Shown: in pieces, positions 1 to 7,169 of the stretch
Numbering within the stretch: position 1 is the first letter of the stretch
Layout of the letters: each line of letters begins with the position of its first letter
DNA from: Rhodospirillales bacterium
Lineage (GTDB): Bacteria > Pseudomonadota > Alphaproteobacteria > Acetobacterales > Acetobacteraceae
Direction of reading: 5' to 3'
DNA length: 7,853 nt
Assembly (NCBI GenBank): GCA_015654825.1
Contig: JAATGE010000654.1
Coordinates: 1-7,853 of the forward strand
Translations under genes and position numbers: made by a program
The notes under the pieces: generated by a model
What the model was told of the DNA's origin: nothing
What the model saw: the letters and a program-made list of their open reading frames with translations, nothing else
The model's database searches: none

Positions 1-243
1 AGTCTGGATGACCTGCAGAATTTCCTCGATGGTTATAACGGCAGCAATGGCGGCAAGCGGAACCCCGACGGCGCCAGCGGCGGCAATTTCGACATAACCG
101 TGGATGTGGGCGGCGGATTCGGCGGCAAGGGTGGAGCCGGCGGTGACGACGGCAGCGTCAATCTAGGCAATGACGGACAGATCGAGACGGCGGGTCCCGG
201 GTCGCACGGAATCTTTGCCCAGAGCGTCGGCGGCGGCGGCGGC
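1..243 (+). repeat. Tandem duplication in the passenger, copy A (period 393 bp)
   Basis: This stretch matches 394-636 at 234 of 243 bases, by hand alignment. The nine differences give five amino-acid changes (R20P, D31N, V34L, D48G and H69D in codon numbering, copy A to copy B) and three silent codon changes. The period is 393 bases (131 codons), so the reading frame is kept. Similarity is cut by the window's left edge and fades after the Gly run near 243. The spacer 244-393 has no second copy to the right, so a matching spacer may lie just upstream of base 1. Confidence 0.95.
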
Positions 244-3200
244 GCGGGCGGCGGCGGCGCGGTGGGGGGCGGCAACAACCCGGAAATCAACGCCGCCAGC
301 TATGTGCAGAATGGCGTGCAGATCGCCGGCAAGGTACAGCAATATGGCAGCAATATTTACGGTTGGAAAAGTAACATCCCCACCGATTTCAACAGTCTGG
401 ATGACCTGCAGAATTTCCTCGATGGTTATAACGGCAGCAATGGCGGCAAGCCGAACCCCGACGGCGCCAGCGGCGGCAATTTCAACATAACCCTCGACGT
501 GGGCGGCGGATTCGGCGGCAAGGGTGGCGCCGGCGGTGACGGCGGCAGCGTCAATCTAGGCAATGACGGACAGATCGAGACGGCGGGTCCCGGGTCGGAC
601 GGCATCTTTGCCCAGAGCGTCGGCGGCGGCGGCGGCGCTGGCGGCGCCGCGATCGTTGCCAACAACGGCGGCAACCCGGCCGACACGATCACCACCGCGA
701 TCGGGGTCGGCGGCCGCGGCGGCAGCGCGGGCGACGGCAGCAATGTGGGCGTCACCAATACCAGCAGCATCCTGACCCAGGGCGACGAATCGTTCGGCAT
801 TTTCGCCCAGAGCCAGGGTGGCGGCGGCGGGTCCGGCGGCTACACCGCGACGCAGCCGGGAGCGCTGCACGATGTAAGCGTTCAATTCGGCGGTGATGCG
901 GGCAGCAGCGGCTCAGGCAGCTATGTTGTTGTATTCAACATCAATCAGTCGTTGTCGAACGCGAGTGTGACGACCCTGGGCGACGACGCGGCCGGCATCG
1001 CGGCCCAGAGTATCGGCGGCGGCGGCGGCATGGTCTCGCTGATGCACACAACGACCAACCCCACGACCGGTGGCGCGGTCAGTACCAGCGAGGGCGCCGA
1101 AGGGCCCACCTTGGTGAACCTTCAATTTGGCGCAGGAACCGACGCCTTTAATTGCAAAGGCGAAAACTGGATCGTCGCGGCCTGCGGCGATGGCGGCGCG
1201 GTTGCCGTCACATCCGATCTGGTCGCTACCTCCGGCCGCAATGCCTATGGAATCTTGGCCCAAAGCATTGGCGGCGGCGGCGGCTGGCTGGTCGGCGGAC
1301 GCCTGTCCGGAAACGGGTTTTTCGCCAATACCGCCGCGATGTCCGGCGACGGCGGTGAAATCAATGTTTCGGTGCTGGAGGCGGTCAGGACGACCGGCGA
1401 CGGCGCCATCGGCGTGCTGGCCCAGAGCATAGGCGGCGGCGGCCTGCTTGCCGGCGATACCGCGGCCGCCGGCGCGACCGCGAGTTTTCAATCGAACAGT
1501 GATCCTGAGAACAATGCCGGCAATGGCGGCATGGTCAACGTCACGGTCGCCAGCGGCGCGGCAATCACCACGGGCGGCGCCAATGCATACGGCATCTTCG
1601 CACAAAGCGTCGGCGGCGGCGGCGGCCTGGTGACGAGCGATGCGGGCACGGTGATCGGCACGGCCGGCGGGGTCGGAACATCCGGCCCGATCAATATCGA
1701 AGTCGATGGATCCGTCGTCACCACCGGCGCCGGCGCGAATGCGGTTTATATCGATGCCGAGGGCGGCACCGCATCCACCAACCCGGTCAGCCTGATTGTC
1801 AAGGGAACAGTGGAAAGCGGCTCGGCCACCAACGCCGCCCATAGCATCCTCATCGACAGCACGGCCAGCAGCAACACGATCACCAATTACGGCACGATCG
1901 AGGCGGTAAATCTGTCGGTCCCCGCTATCCTGGCAACGAGCGGTCCGGTCAGCCTGGTCAACCAGTCGATTAGCGGCGCGCCCGGCACGATCATCGGTGA
2001 CGTGCAGCTGCGCGGCACCGTGCTCAGCGGTGGCACGTTCACCAATGCCGGACTGTGGGAGCCATACGCGCTGAGCAGCGCATCATCATTCACCAATAGC
2101 GGGACAATCTGGGTAGGCCACCAGGGACTGGCCCCGCACCAGGATTTCTTCATGGCGGGGAACCTGACCAATACGGGAACGATCGAGACGTCGGTCGACT
2201 TCGCCGGGCGGCAGGCCGATTTGCTGCTGGTCGGGGGCACCGCCGCGCTGCAGGCCAACAGCGTAATTCTCATCAATCCCACATCGATGTCGCAGCAGAC
2301 CGTTCAGATCATCAGCGCCAACACGCTCGTCGATACGCAGCCGATTACCGTGCGGGACGTCTCCAACTATTTATACCAGTACAACCTCACTACCGGCGAC
2401 AACGCGATCTCCGTCACGCCCTCGGCGAATTTCGGCGCGGCGGCCAGGGAGGCGGGGCTCAGCAGAACCGAACAGGGCGTGGCGGAACATCTGCAGGCCA
2501 ATTTCGAGGCCAACGCCGCGTCGCTGAACGCCCTGTTCGGCGCGCTGACCAACGTCGCCACCGCGCGCGATTACCGCGACGTACTGGACCGGCTGTCGAG
2601 CGAACAGGTCAATGCGATCGGAACCGCGCGGCTCGCCGCCAGCGAAAGCTTCGTCTCCCGCATGAATGGTTGCCAGGACGAAGCGTCGGTTCCCGCCGGG
2701 CTGGCGGGCGAGCACGACTGCGCCTGGAGCCGGATCGTCGGCAACTGGATGAGCCGCGAAGGCAGTGCAGAGGGCGTCGGCTACAACCAGAGCAGCCAGA
2801 CCTTCCAGCTGGGCGGCCAGAAGCAGGTCGCGGAAAACTGGTTCTTTGGTGGTTCGATCGCCTATGAGCACAGCGACTTCGACGCGGATGCCGGCCTGGG
2901 CACGGTCAATGGCGATAATGCCATGCTCGGCCTGGTGCTGAAGCGGCAATCCGGCCAGTGGCTGTTCGCCGGCGCGATCGATGCCGGCTATGGCTGGTAT
3001 GACAGCAAACGCTCGGTGGCGTTCGACACAGGCACCGCCTCCGGCTCGCTCGAGGGTCAGCACGCCGGCCTGCATGGGCGCATCGCCTACAGCGTACCTT
3101 TGGCGGAATGGTATTTTAAGCCATATGTCGATTTCGAAGCCGTGTACCTTCGCACCGCGGGTTACGCGGAGCGCGGTGGCGGCCCGCTGGCGCTCAATGT

Positions 3201-3540
3201 GGCGAGCAGCGACGATGCCTTCGTCGCCGCGTCGCCGATGCTCGAAACCGGCGGCCAGGTGAGATTGGATCGCCAAACCATGCTGATGCCGTTCGTCAGC
3301 CTGGGGGGTATCTTCTACAATCGTAACCAGTGGACGACGCAGGCCCGCCTGGCAGGATCGTCCCCTGGCGTCGCGCCGTTCGAGATGGTTTCCAGGTTGC
3401 CGACGGAAATGCTGAAACTGAACGTCGGCACGAGTTTGGCGATCGGCCACAACGTGGAACTCAAGGCTGAATATGATGGCGAATTCGGCGGCATGTTCCG
3501 GTCGGACGCCGCAACTCTGAAACTGGATTACTTGTTCTGA
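1..3540 (+). CDS. Autotransporter (type Va) outer-membrane protein, 5'-truncated by window edge
   Basis: The frame is open from base 1 (1179 codons before TGA at 3538), so the true start lies upstream; the GTG at 100 is an internal Val. Codons 1 to about 545 form a Gly-rich passenger with seven GI-AQS-GGGGG motifs. Codons about 620-780 carry F-TN-GTI type strands typical of a pectin-lyase-like beta-helix, and an ADLLLVGG-type segment near codon 739 resembles the autochaperone end of the passenger. Codons about 811-890 look alpha-helical, as in the linker that plugs the barrel. From C907 (CAWSRIVGNW) to the terminal Phe1179 is a roughly 273-residue autotransporter beta-domain with alternating hydrophobic strands ending in DYLF, the usual outer-membrane protein signature. 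The family exports its own passenger through the outer membrane after Sec export and BAM insertion. C891/C907 and C385/C395 may form disulfides. The passenger is likely an adhesin or biofilm protein, but the ligand is unknown. No autotransporter protease triad was recognised. Confidence 0.93.
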   Translation, partial: SLDDLQNFLDGYNGSNGGKRNPDGASGGNFDITVDVGGGFGGKGGAGGDDGSVNLGNDGQIETAGPGSHGIFAQSVGGGGGAGGGGAVGGGNNPEINAASYVQNGVQIAGKVQQYGSNIYGWKSNIPTDFNSLDDLQNFLDGYNGSNGGKPNPDGASGGNFNITLDVGGGFGGKGGAGGDGGSVNLGNDGQIETAGPGSDGIFAQSVGGGGGAGGAAIVANNGGNPADTITTAIGVGGRGGSAGDGSNVGVTNTSSILTQGDESFGIFAQSQGGGGGSGGYTATQPGALHDVSVQFGGDAGSSGSGSYVVVFNINQSLSNASVTTLGDDAAGIAAQSIGGGGGMVSLMHTTTNPTTGGAVSTSEGAEGPTLVNLQFGAGTDAFNCKGENWIVAACGDGGAVAVTSDLVATSGRNAYGILAQSIGGGGGWLVGGRLSGNGFFANTAAMSGDGGEINVSVLEAVRTTGDGAIGVLAQSIGGGGLLAGDTAAAGATASFQSNSDPENNAGNGGMVNVTVASGAAITTGGANAYGIFAQSVGGGGGLVTSDAGTVIGTAGGVGTSGPINIEVDGSVVTTGAGANAVYIDAEGGTASTNPVSLIVKGTVESGSATNAAHSILIDSTASSNTITNYGTIEAVNLSVPAILATSGPVSLVNQSISGAPGTIIGDVQLRGTVLSGGTFTNAGLWEPYALSSASSFTNSGTIWVGHQGLAPHQDFFMAGNLTNTGTIETSVDFAGRQADLLLVGGTAALQANSVILINPTSMSQQTVQIISANTLVDTQPITVRDVSNYLYQYNLTTGDNAISVTPSANFGAAAREAGLSRTEQGVAEHLQANFEANAASLNALFGALTNVATARDYRDVLDRLSSEQVNAIGTARLAASESFVSRMNGCQDEASVPAGLAGEHDCAWSRIVGNWMSREGSAEGVGYNQSSQTFQLGGQKQVAENWFFGGSIAYEHSDFDADAGLGTVNGDNAMLGLVLKRQSGQWLFAGAIDAGYGWYDSKRSVAFDTGTASGSLEGQHAGLHGRIAYSVPLAEWYFKPYVDFEAVYLRTAGYAERGGGPLALNVASSDDAFVAASPMLETGGQVRLDRQTMLMPFVSLGGIFYNRNQWTTQARLAGSSPGVAPFEMVSRLPTEMLKLNVGTSLAIGHNVELKAEYDGEFGGMFRSDAATLKLDYLF
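208..1626 (+). repeat. Seven GI-AQS-GGGGG protein motifs in the passenger
   Basis: Motif starts are at 208, 601, 796, 994, 1249, 1411 and 1591. Each reads G[IV]xAQS[VIQ]GGGG(G), the Gly residues being almost all GGC codons. Spacings are 131, 65, 66, 85, 54 and 60 residues. Each motif usually follows a strand-rich segment of the type VxVxNxGxIxTxGxxxxG. This organisation is common in large alphaproteobacterial and burkholderial autotransporters. It probably marks the turns of successive beta-helix or beta-roll rungs; that structural reading is inference. Confidence 0.85.
394..636 (+). repeat. Tandem duplication in the passenger, copy B (period 393 bp)
   Basis: Second copy of the 393-bp-period repeat, beginning at the SLDDLQNF segment and ending at the Gly run after AQSV. 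After this point the sequence diverges into the next, unrelated-looking passenger segment. Long identical blocks between the copies, including synonymous positions, point to a recent duplication or ongoing gene conversion. Confidence 0.95.
2719..3537 (+). other. Autotransporter beta-barrel domain (within the first gene)
   Basis: These 273 residues encode the translocator. The domain opens with the family-typical W-R-x-G-W segment and a GYNQSSQTFQLGGQ strand pair. It then runs through alternating amphipathic strands such as FFGGSIAYEHSDF, LFAGAIDAGYGWY and WYFKPYVDFEAVYL, and ends in LKLDYLF with a terminal Phe. Size and C-terminal aromatic fit the 12-stranded barrel of PF03797-type autotransporters. 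Confidence 0.9.
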
Positions 3541-3579
3541 GGCTTTTCATTTTTTTTCGCAAAGTTCGTAGACTCACGC

Positions 3580-3608
3580 TTGACTAATAAAAACCACCCG
3601 GTTAATCC
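3580..3608 (+). promoter_or_regulatory. Weak sigma-70-like promoter candidate upstream of the GloVer gene
   Basis: CTTGACT gives a good -35 (TTGACT at 3580-3585). After a 17-base spacer comes TAATCC at 3603-3608, a poor -10. The region is clearly more AT-rich than the flanking genes and lies 68 bases before the ATG at 3676. Only the -35 is convincing. Confidence 0.3.
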
Positions 3609-3631
3609 GCGTTTCAGAGCAAAATAATCCA

Positions 3632-3646
3632 CCCGCGAAGTGCGGG
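3632..3646 (+). other. Small hairpin in the leader of the GloVer gene
   Basis: CCCGC and GCGGG form a perfect 5-bp stem around a GAAGT loop. It is not followed by a T run, so it is unlikely to be a terminator. It lies 30 bases before the start codon and could be part of the 5' untranslated region. Confidence 0.3.
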
Positions 3647-3675
3647 CCAAACAGACGCAATGGGGAGCTTTCAAG

Positions 3676-4902
3676 ATGAATCAGTCGAAGCGCATCGATA
3701 TCCTATCGGCCAATTTCGCAACCTCCGCCTTTTTGCTGCTTACGTCGGCTTTTGTCGTCGCCGCGCGGCCTGCCGCGGGGGCCACCTTCACCATCATCCA
3801 CGATTTCTCCAATGGCGCGGATGGCGGTTTGCCGGGCTACACGTTGGCACTCAAGAACAACCATCTTTTCGGCACCACGTTTCAAGGCGGCAGCAACGGA
3901 TACGGCACGGTTTTCAACCTCTTCCAGCAAAATAATGCCTGGCGGGTGAAATCGATCTATAACACCACGAGCGCCGATGGCCAGCCCGATTGGGGCGTGA
4001 ATTTTCATAAAGGCTCTATCTATACCGTCACGGACACAGCCTCGGTTGGAGGCCCGTGCGGAACAGCCCTCAAACTCGACCCGTCCGGCAAGGGGGGCAG
4101 GACCGCCACGCAGATCCATACGTTTGTTTACTCCGTGGATGGTTGTCCCAGCGGTGACCTGATATCGGACGCGGCCGGCAATTTGTATGGTGTGACGCAG
4201 ATCGGTGCTGGGAACGGTGTTGGTGCCGTATTCGAATTGACGCCCGGCGCCTCCGGCTGGACCGAGACCATCCTCTACGTCTTCACCAACGGCCAGGATG
4301 GCGGTAGACCGTACGCTGGATTGGTGCGCGACTCCCGGGGCCGGCTTTACGGCACGGCGGCCGGCTGCAGGCTCGGCGACTGCAACGGCGCGGTATTCGA
4401 GCTGAGCCGCACGAAGTCAGGATGGGCACATAAAACCCTGTACACGTTCAATTCGCTTACGAACCCTGCCAGCGGTTCGATGCCGACGGGGGGTTTGATT
4501 GAGGACAGTGCGGGCAACCTCTACGGCGCAACCGAAAGCGCGGGTGCAAATGGCGGCGGCACCGTGTTCGAGCTTTCGCCTACCGCCAACTCGTGGACCC
4601 TCAAGGTGCTGGCAGATCTTCCCGCAGGGGCTGGTGGCCCGGTCGCCGCGCTCACCATGGACGCGGCAGGCAACCTCTATGGCACCAACTACATGAACGG
4701 CGCCAACGGCGTTGGCTCAGTCTTCAAGCTGACCAATGTTTCGGGCAGCTGGAAATACCAGGTTCTGCACGACTTCGCCGGCGCCGCGGGCGGCAGCTAC
4801 CCCGGTGGCGGCGTGGTTCTGGATTCGAACGGAAATCTTTTTGGCACCGCTGGTTCCGGCGGCGCGTATGGCTGGGGCGTCGCTTACGAGATCACGCCCT
4901 GA
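3676..4902 (+). CDS. Secreted GloVer-type tandem-repeat protein (TIGR03803-like)
   Basis: This 408-residue protein starts at ATG 3676, preceded by GGGGAG at 3662-3667 with 8 bases of spacing. The GTG 36 bases upstream would only add a non-signal-like extension. Residues 1-36 are a Sec signal: Lys/Arg near the start, a hydrophobic stretch around residues 14-30, and an AxA-type site after AAGA. The mature part has seven copies of the AGNLYGTT-G-GTVFELTP repeat, starting near residues 61, 112, 167, 221, 279, 331 and 385. Between them lie Trp-containing segments such as SGWTETILYVF. This is the gloeo/verruco repeat; its function is not established. Seven units of 51-58 residues suggest a closed seven-bladed propeller (inference). 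Four cysteines (128, 157, 231, 236) fit an oxidising compartment. No C-terminal anchor or sorting signal is visible, since the protein ends right after the last repeat. A secreted or periplasmic binding or structural role is likely. Confidence 0.88.
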   Translation: MNQSKRIDILSANFATSAFLLLTSAFVVAARPAAGATFTIIHDFSNGADGGLPGYTLALKNNHLFGTTFQGGSNGYGTVFNLFQQNNAWRVKSIYNTTSADGQPDWGVNFHKGSIYTVTDTASVGGPCGTALKLDPSGKGGRTATQIHTFVYSVDGCPSGDLISDAAGNLYGVTQIGAGNGVGAVFELTPGASGWTETILYVFTNGQDGGRPYAGLVRDSRGRLYGTAAGCRLGDCNGAVFELSRTKSGWAHKTLYTFNSLTNPASGSMPTGGLIEDSAGNLYGATESAGANGGGTVFELSPTANSWTLKVLADLPAGAGGPVAALTMDAAGNLYGTNYMNGANGVGSVFKLTNVSGSWKYQVLHDFAGAAGGSYPGGGVVLDSNGNLFGTAGSGGAYGWGVAYEITP

Positions 4903-4910
4903 TTGGAACA

Positions 4911-4932
4911 GGTAGGGGCGTCCCCGCTATCC
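4911..4932 (+). terminator. Imperfect hairpin just after the GloVer stop codon
   Basis: Starting 9 bases after the TGA, GGTAGGGG can pair with CCCCGCTATCC (two single-base bulges, loop CGTC), giving about eight base pairs. No T run follows, so it is at best an atypical terminator or a 3'-end-stabilising structure. Confidence 0.25.
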
Positions 4933-5029
4933 AGGCGATCATGCAGAAAAATGCGCCGGCGGGAAATATCTGCCTCACGGTAGCCGCAACGATCGATCAA
5001 TCCGCGTAGTGGCGAAAATCAGGCGGGCG

Positions 5030-5042
5030 AGCCAATATGGCT
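5030..5042. promoter_or_regulatory. Inverted repeat AGCCA-ATA-TGGCT
   Basis: Perfect 5-bp arms around ATA, about 85 bases upstream of the LVIVD gene start. It shares the heptamer GCCAATA with the dyad at 5085-5097, and the two heptamers are 53 bases apart, close to five helical turns. It may be a regulator binding site or may be chance. Confidence 0.25.
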
Positions 5043-5084
5043 GGACGGTTGGCGGCGCGCGCGGCGGCGCGTTCCCTGCAACTG

Positions 5085-5097
5085 CCAATACTATTGG
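5085..5097. promoter_or_regulatory. Inverted repeat CCAATA-C-TATTGG
   Basis: Perfect 6-bp arms around a single C, ending 30 bases before the ATG at 5128. It could be an operator overlapping the promoter or leader. TACTAT in its centre is a possible but unsupported -10, with no matching -35. Confidence 0.3.
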
Positions 5098-5127
5098 GCG
5101 TGATATCCGCTCGGGGAGAATCCAACA

Positions 5128-7038
5128 ATGTCGTTTCGTAACTTCTTGGCAATTTCGGTCCTGGCGCTGCCGGCAACGGCGCGCGCGCTCCCGCCGGCTC
5201 CGGTCCTCACCTTCGCTCAGGCGCTGGGTGGCAGCGTCGTTGAACCCGCGCAGGTAGCCCCATACGTGTACGTGGCAACCGGCACAACCATTACCACGTA
5301 CGATTATACCAACATAACGAGACCGTTGGCGACCGGTTCGACCAGTGGCAGCCCTGTGCGCGGCGCGATTACCGGCCTGGCACGCAATGGCAAGTTCCTC
5401 TACGCAAGTTGGATAACGTTCCGCGGCGCGGGTGGCATTGCCGTCTATTCCATCGCCGATCTGGCCCACCCTAAGCTTTTGGGCCAATACACCGACTATA
5501 CCACCTCGGCCGTGCTTGCCGGGCAGGGCAGCGCGGTAGCGAACAGCCATCTCTATCTGTTTGATGGCAGCAATGGTGTGTTCGTCGGCAGCCTTGCCAA
5601 TCCAAGACATCCTTCCTTTACCGGGCCCGCACTGGGTTACGGCATTTACCAGTTTCAGCAATCCTATGTGCGGAAAGGCCGCATCTACATGACGGGGCGT
5701 GACTTCATCGATAACTCCGATTTTCAAATTTTCGGAACAGCGACGCCATCGGCGCCGACGCTGCTCGGCTCCGCGTCGCTCGATGGCTATGCGAGTTTCA
5801 GGATTAAGGTGGCGCCCCCCTACGTCGTCGGATTTGGCGCATCGGTGTCCATCACGGACGTTTCCGACCCCGCTCACATCGTTTCCCGCGGCTCGATCGC
5901 ATCGCCGGTCGCCACCAACGGTTTCGTGGTCGGAAACTACGCCTACGGCGTGGGTGGCGTTGGTATGGATATCTGGAATATCACGGATCCGGACGCACCC
6001 GCAGCGGCCGGGCATGCTACCATTGACGGCTTCGATACGGATGTCACAACGCGCCTTGGAACGGGCGCCTTGCTGCTTACTTATACCGATCGCATATTGG
6101 ACGTGGACGCGACGAATGCGACGAAGCCGCGCGTGGTCAGCATCGTGCCCGTCGCGGGCGGCGTTGCCGCTAAAGACGTGGCGCTGGTGGGCGGCCAGGC
6201 CCTGATCCTGCAGGAAGGATATGGCTTTAGCGTGGCCGACGGTGGTACCCTTGCCCCATTGGGCCGTTTCGATGCCAACCTGCCGCGCGACCCCCAGGCC
6301 AGGGACTTCGAGGAGATGGCCATAGAAGGCACCAGCGCTTACCTCGCCACCTGGGGCTACGGCCTGATGATCGTGGATATCAGCAGTCCGCTGAAGGCAA
6401 CCGAACTTGGCCGCCTGCCGTTTCCGTATGCCAGCGCGATCGATGAGGCAGGCGGCTACGCCTACATTGGCAAACAGACCAATGGTGGCGAGTTCATCGT
6501 TGTCGACGTTTCCGATCCCGCGCATCCCGCGAAGCGCGCCAGAATGGCCATGAGTGCCGTTTCACGGATCAAGGTGAGCGGAAGCACAGTCTTCGTGGCC
6601 GATGATAAAAACAGCCTCGGCGGCGACGGCGGCTTGCGGATCATCGACGTCACCAATCCTGCGAAGCCGGTGCAGATCGGTCTGTATAATGGTTGTGCGG
6701 CGGCCAAGGACCTGGTCCTGGATAGTGCCAACAACCTGGCTTACGTAGCCTGCGACAATGGTTTGCACATTGTCGATGTCAGCGATGTGCGCAACCCGGT
6801 GGTGCGTGGCATCTACAGCAGGTCGAGCCAGACCGTTGCGGTGATCGGTGGCCGGGCTTTCGCCGGCAATGCGCGTGGATTCGACGAAATCGATGTTTCG
6901 AATCCGGATAAACCAGTGCTGGTGAAACAGTATACTTTGCCGTACCAGCCCCTTGCGTTGCGCGCGACCGGCGACGGACGCCTGTACGCCTTCGATGGGC
7001 CGGGCGGTCTATTCACGTATCAGGACGGGGCCTTCTAG
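5128..7038 (+). CDS. Secreted LVIVD-repeat beta-propeller protein
   Basis: This 636-residue protein starts at ATG 5128 with GGGGAG at 5113-5118 (9-base spacing). Residues 1-20 are a signal peptide (Arg4, hydrophobic core, cleavage after ARA). The rest is built of LVIVD-type units, best seen in GLMIVDISSP (412), FIVVDVSDP (456), GLRIIDVTNP (502) and GLHIVDVSD (545). Weaker units begin near 54, 103, 150, 198, 239, 279, 322, 366, 584 and 627. That is about fourteen units spaced 39-49 residues apart, most followed by P-x-x-x-G and a strand such as YAYIGKQT or LAYVAC. LVIVD repeats (PF08309 family) occur in bacterial surface proteins and are thought to form propellers. The only two cysteines, 523 and 542, sit in one unit and could form a disulfide. 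There is no catalytic motif, membrane segment or anchor. The gene is 225 bases after the GloVer gene and likely separately expressed. A binding or scaffold role outside the cytoplasm is inferred. Confidence 0.9.
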   Translation: MSFRNFLAISVLALPATARALPPAPVLTFAQALGGSVVEPAQVAPYVYVATGTTITTYDYTNITRPLATGSTSGSPVRGAITGLARNGKFLYASWITFRGAGGIAVYSIADLAHPKLLGQYTDYTTSAVLAGQGSAVANSHLYLFDGSNGVFVGSLANPRHPSFTGPALGYGIYQFQQSYVRKGRIYMTGRDFIDNSDFQIFGTATPSAPTLLGSASLDGYASFRIKVAPPYVVGFGASVSITDVSDPAHIVSRGSIASPVATNGFVVGNYAYGVGGVGMDIWNITDPDAPAAAGHATIDGFDTDVTTRLGTGALLLTYTDRILDVDATNATKPRVVSIVPVAGGVAAKDVALVGGQALILQEGYGFSVADGGTLAPLGRFDANLPRDPQARDFEEMAIEGTSAYLATWGYGLMIVDISSPLKATELGRLPFPYASAIDEAGGYAYIGKQTNGGEFIVVDVSDPAHPAKRARMAMSAVSRIKVSGSTVFVADDKNSLGGDGGLRIIDVTNPAKPVQIGLYNGCAAAKDLVLDSANNLAYVACDNGLHIVDVSDVRNPVVRGIYSRSSQTVAVIGGRAFAGNARGFDEIDVSNPDKPVLVKQYTLPYQPLALRATGDGRLYAFDGPGGLFTYQDGAF

Positions 7039-7100
7039 GAACCGATTTGCATGAGCCGACGCAGGACTGCATTTGTTTGTCGAATGGAATTGTGCGGACC

Positions 7101-7112
7101 GCCGCTCGCGGC
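7101..7112 (+). other. Short GC hairpin between the LVIVD and lectin genes
   Basis: GCCGC and GCGGC are perfect inverted arms around TC (equivalently a 4-bp stem with a CTCG loop). It lies 62 bases after the LVIVD stop and is followed by ACGGAATTT rather than a T run, so terminator function is doubtful. Confidence 0.2.
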
Positions 7113-7169
7113 ACGGAATTTCTGCCCATGCCGCCGCGCTGGGCAGCACCGGGAGGATTGCATCGAACC

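Larger units (their letters stand above)
4903..5127. other. Non-coding gap between the GloVer and LVIVD genes
   Basis: No supported gene lies in these 225 bases. The gap holds the post-stop hairpin, the palindrome GATCGATC near 4991, two dyads at 5030-5042 and 5085-5097, a GC-rich run of GCG and GGC units around 5051-5071, and the ribosome-binding site of the next gene. No clear -35/-10 pair was recognised. Confidence 0.5.

Noticed and set aside
264..269. Run of six Gs as a phase-variation switch
   Set aside because: Six bases is too short to argue for frequent slippage, and it sits in an otherwise GC-rich Gly-coding stretch.
33..800. Pro-rich minus-strand frames opposite the Gly runs
   Set aside because: Poly-Pro is what GGC runs give on the other strand; no start context or independent support.
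1..1626. CRISPR array or mobile-element repeats
   Set aside because: The repeats are in-frame coding repeats with irregular spacing, and no transposase or terminal inverted repeats are present.
913..1842. Minus-strand open frame (309 codons) opposite the passenger
   Set aside because: Its recurring AAAAADALG-like segments are simply the reverse reading of the repeated AQS-GGGGG codons.
2371..3450. Minus-strand open frame (359 codons) opposite the autotransporter barrel
   Set aside because: Antisense shadow of the barrel coding sequence, caused by high GC at third positions; no domain or signal is visible.
3543..3557. T-rich run after the autotransporter stop as an intrinsic terminator
   Set aside because: Eight Ts are present, but I could not find a stable hairpin directly upstream.
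3640..3675. Upstream GTG start for the GloVer gene
   Set aside because: It would place 12 residues before a good signal peptide, and the ATG at 3676 has the better Shine-Dalgarno spacing.
4975..6525. Long minus-strand open frame (516 codons) opposite the LVIVD gene
   Set aside because: It is antisense to a clearly real gene, its product has no recognisable domain and is rich in Arg, Gly and His as expected of a GC-bias shadow, and no ribosome-binding site was noticed.
7047..7169. TTG start extending the lectin by 41 residues
   Set aside because: The extension has no signal-peptide character and would bury the real signal and lipobox inside the chain.
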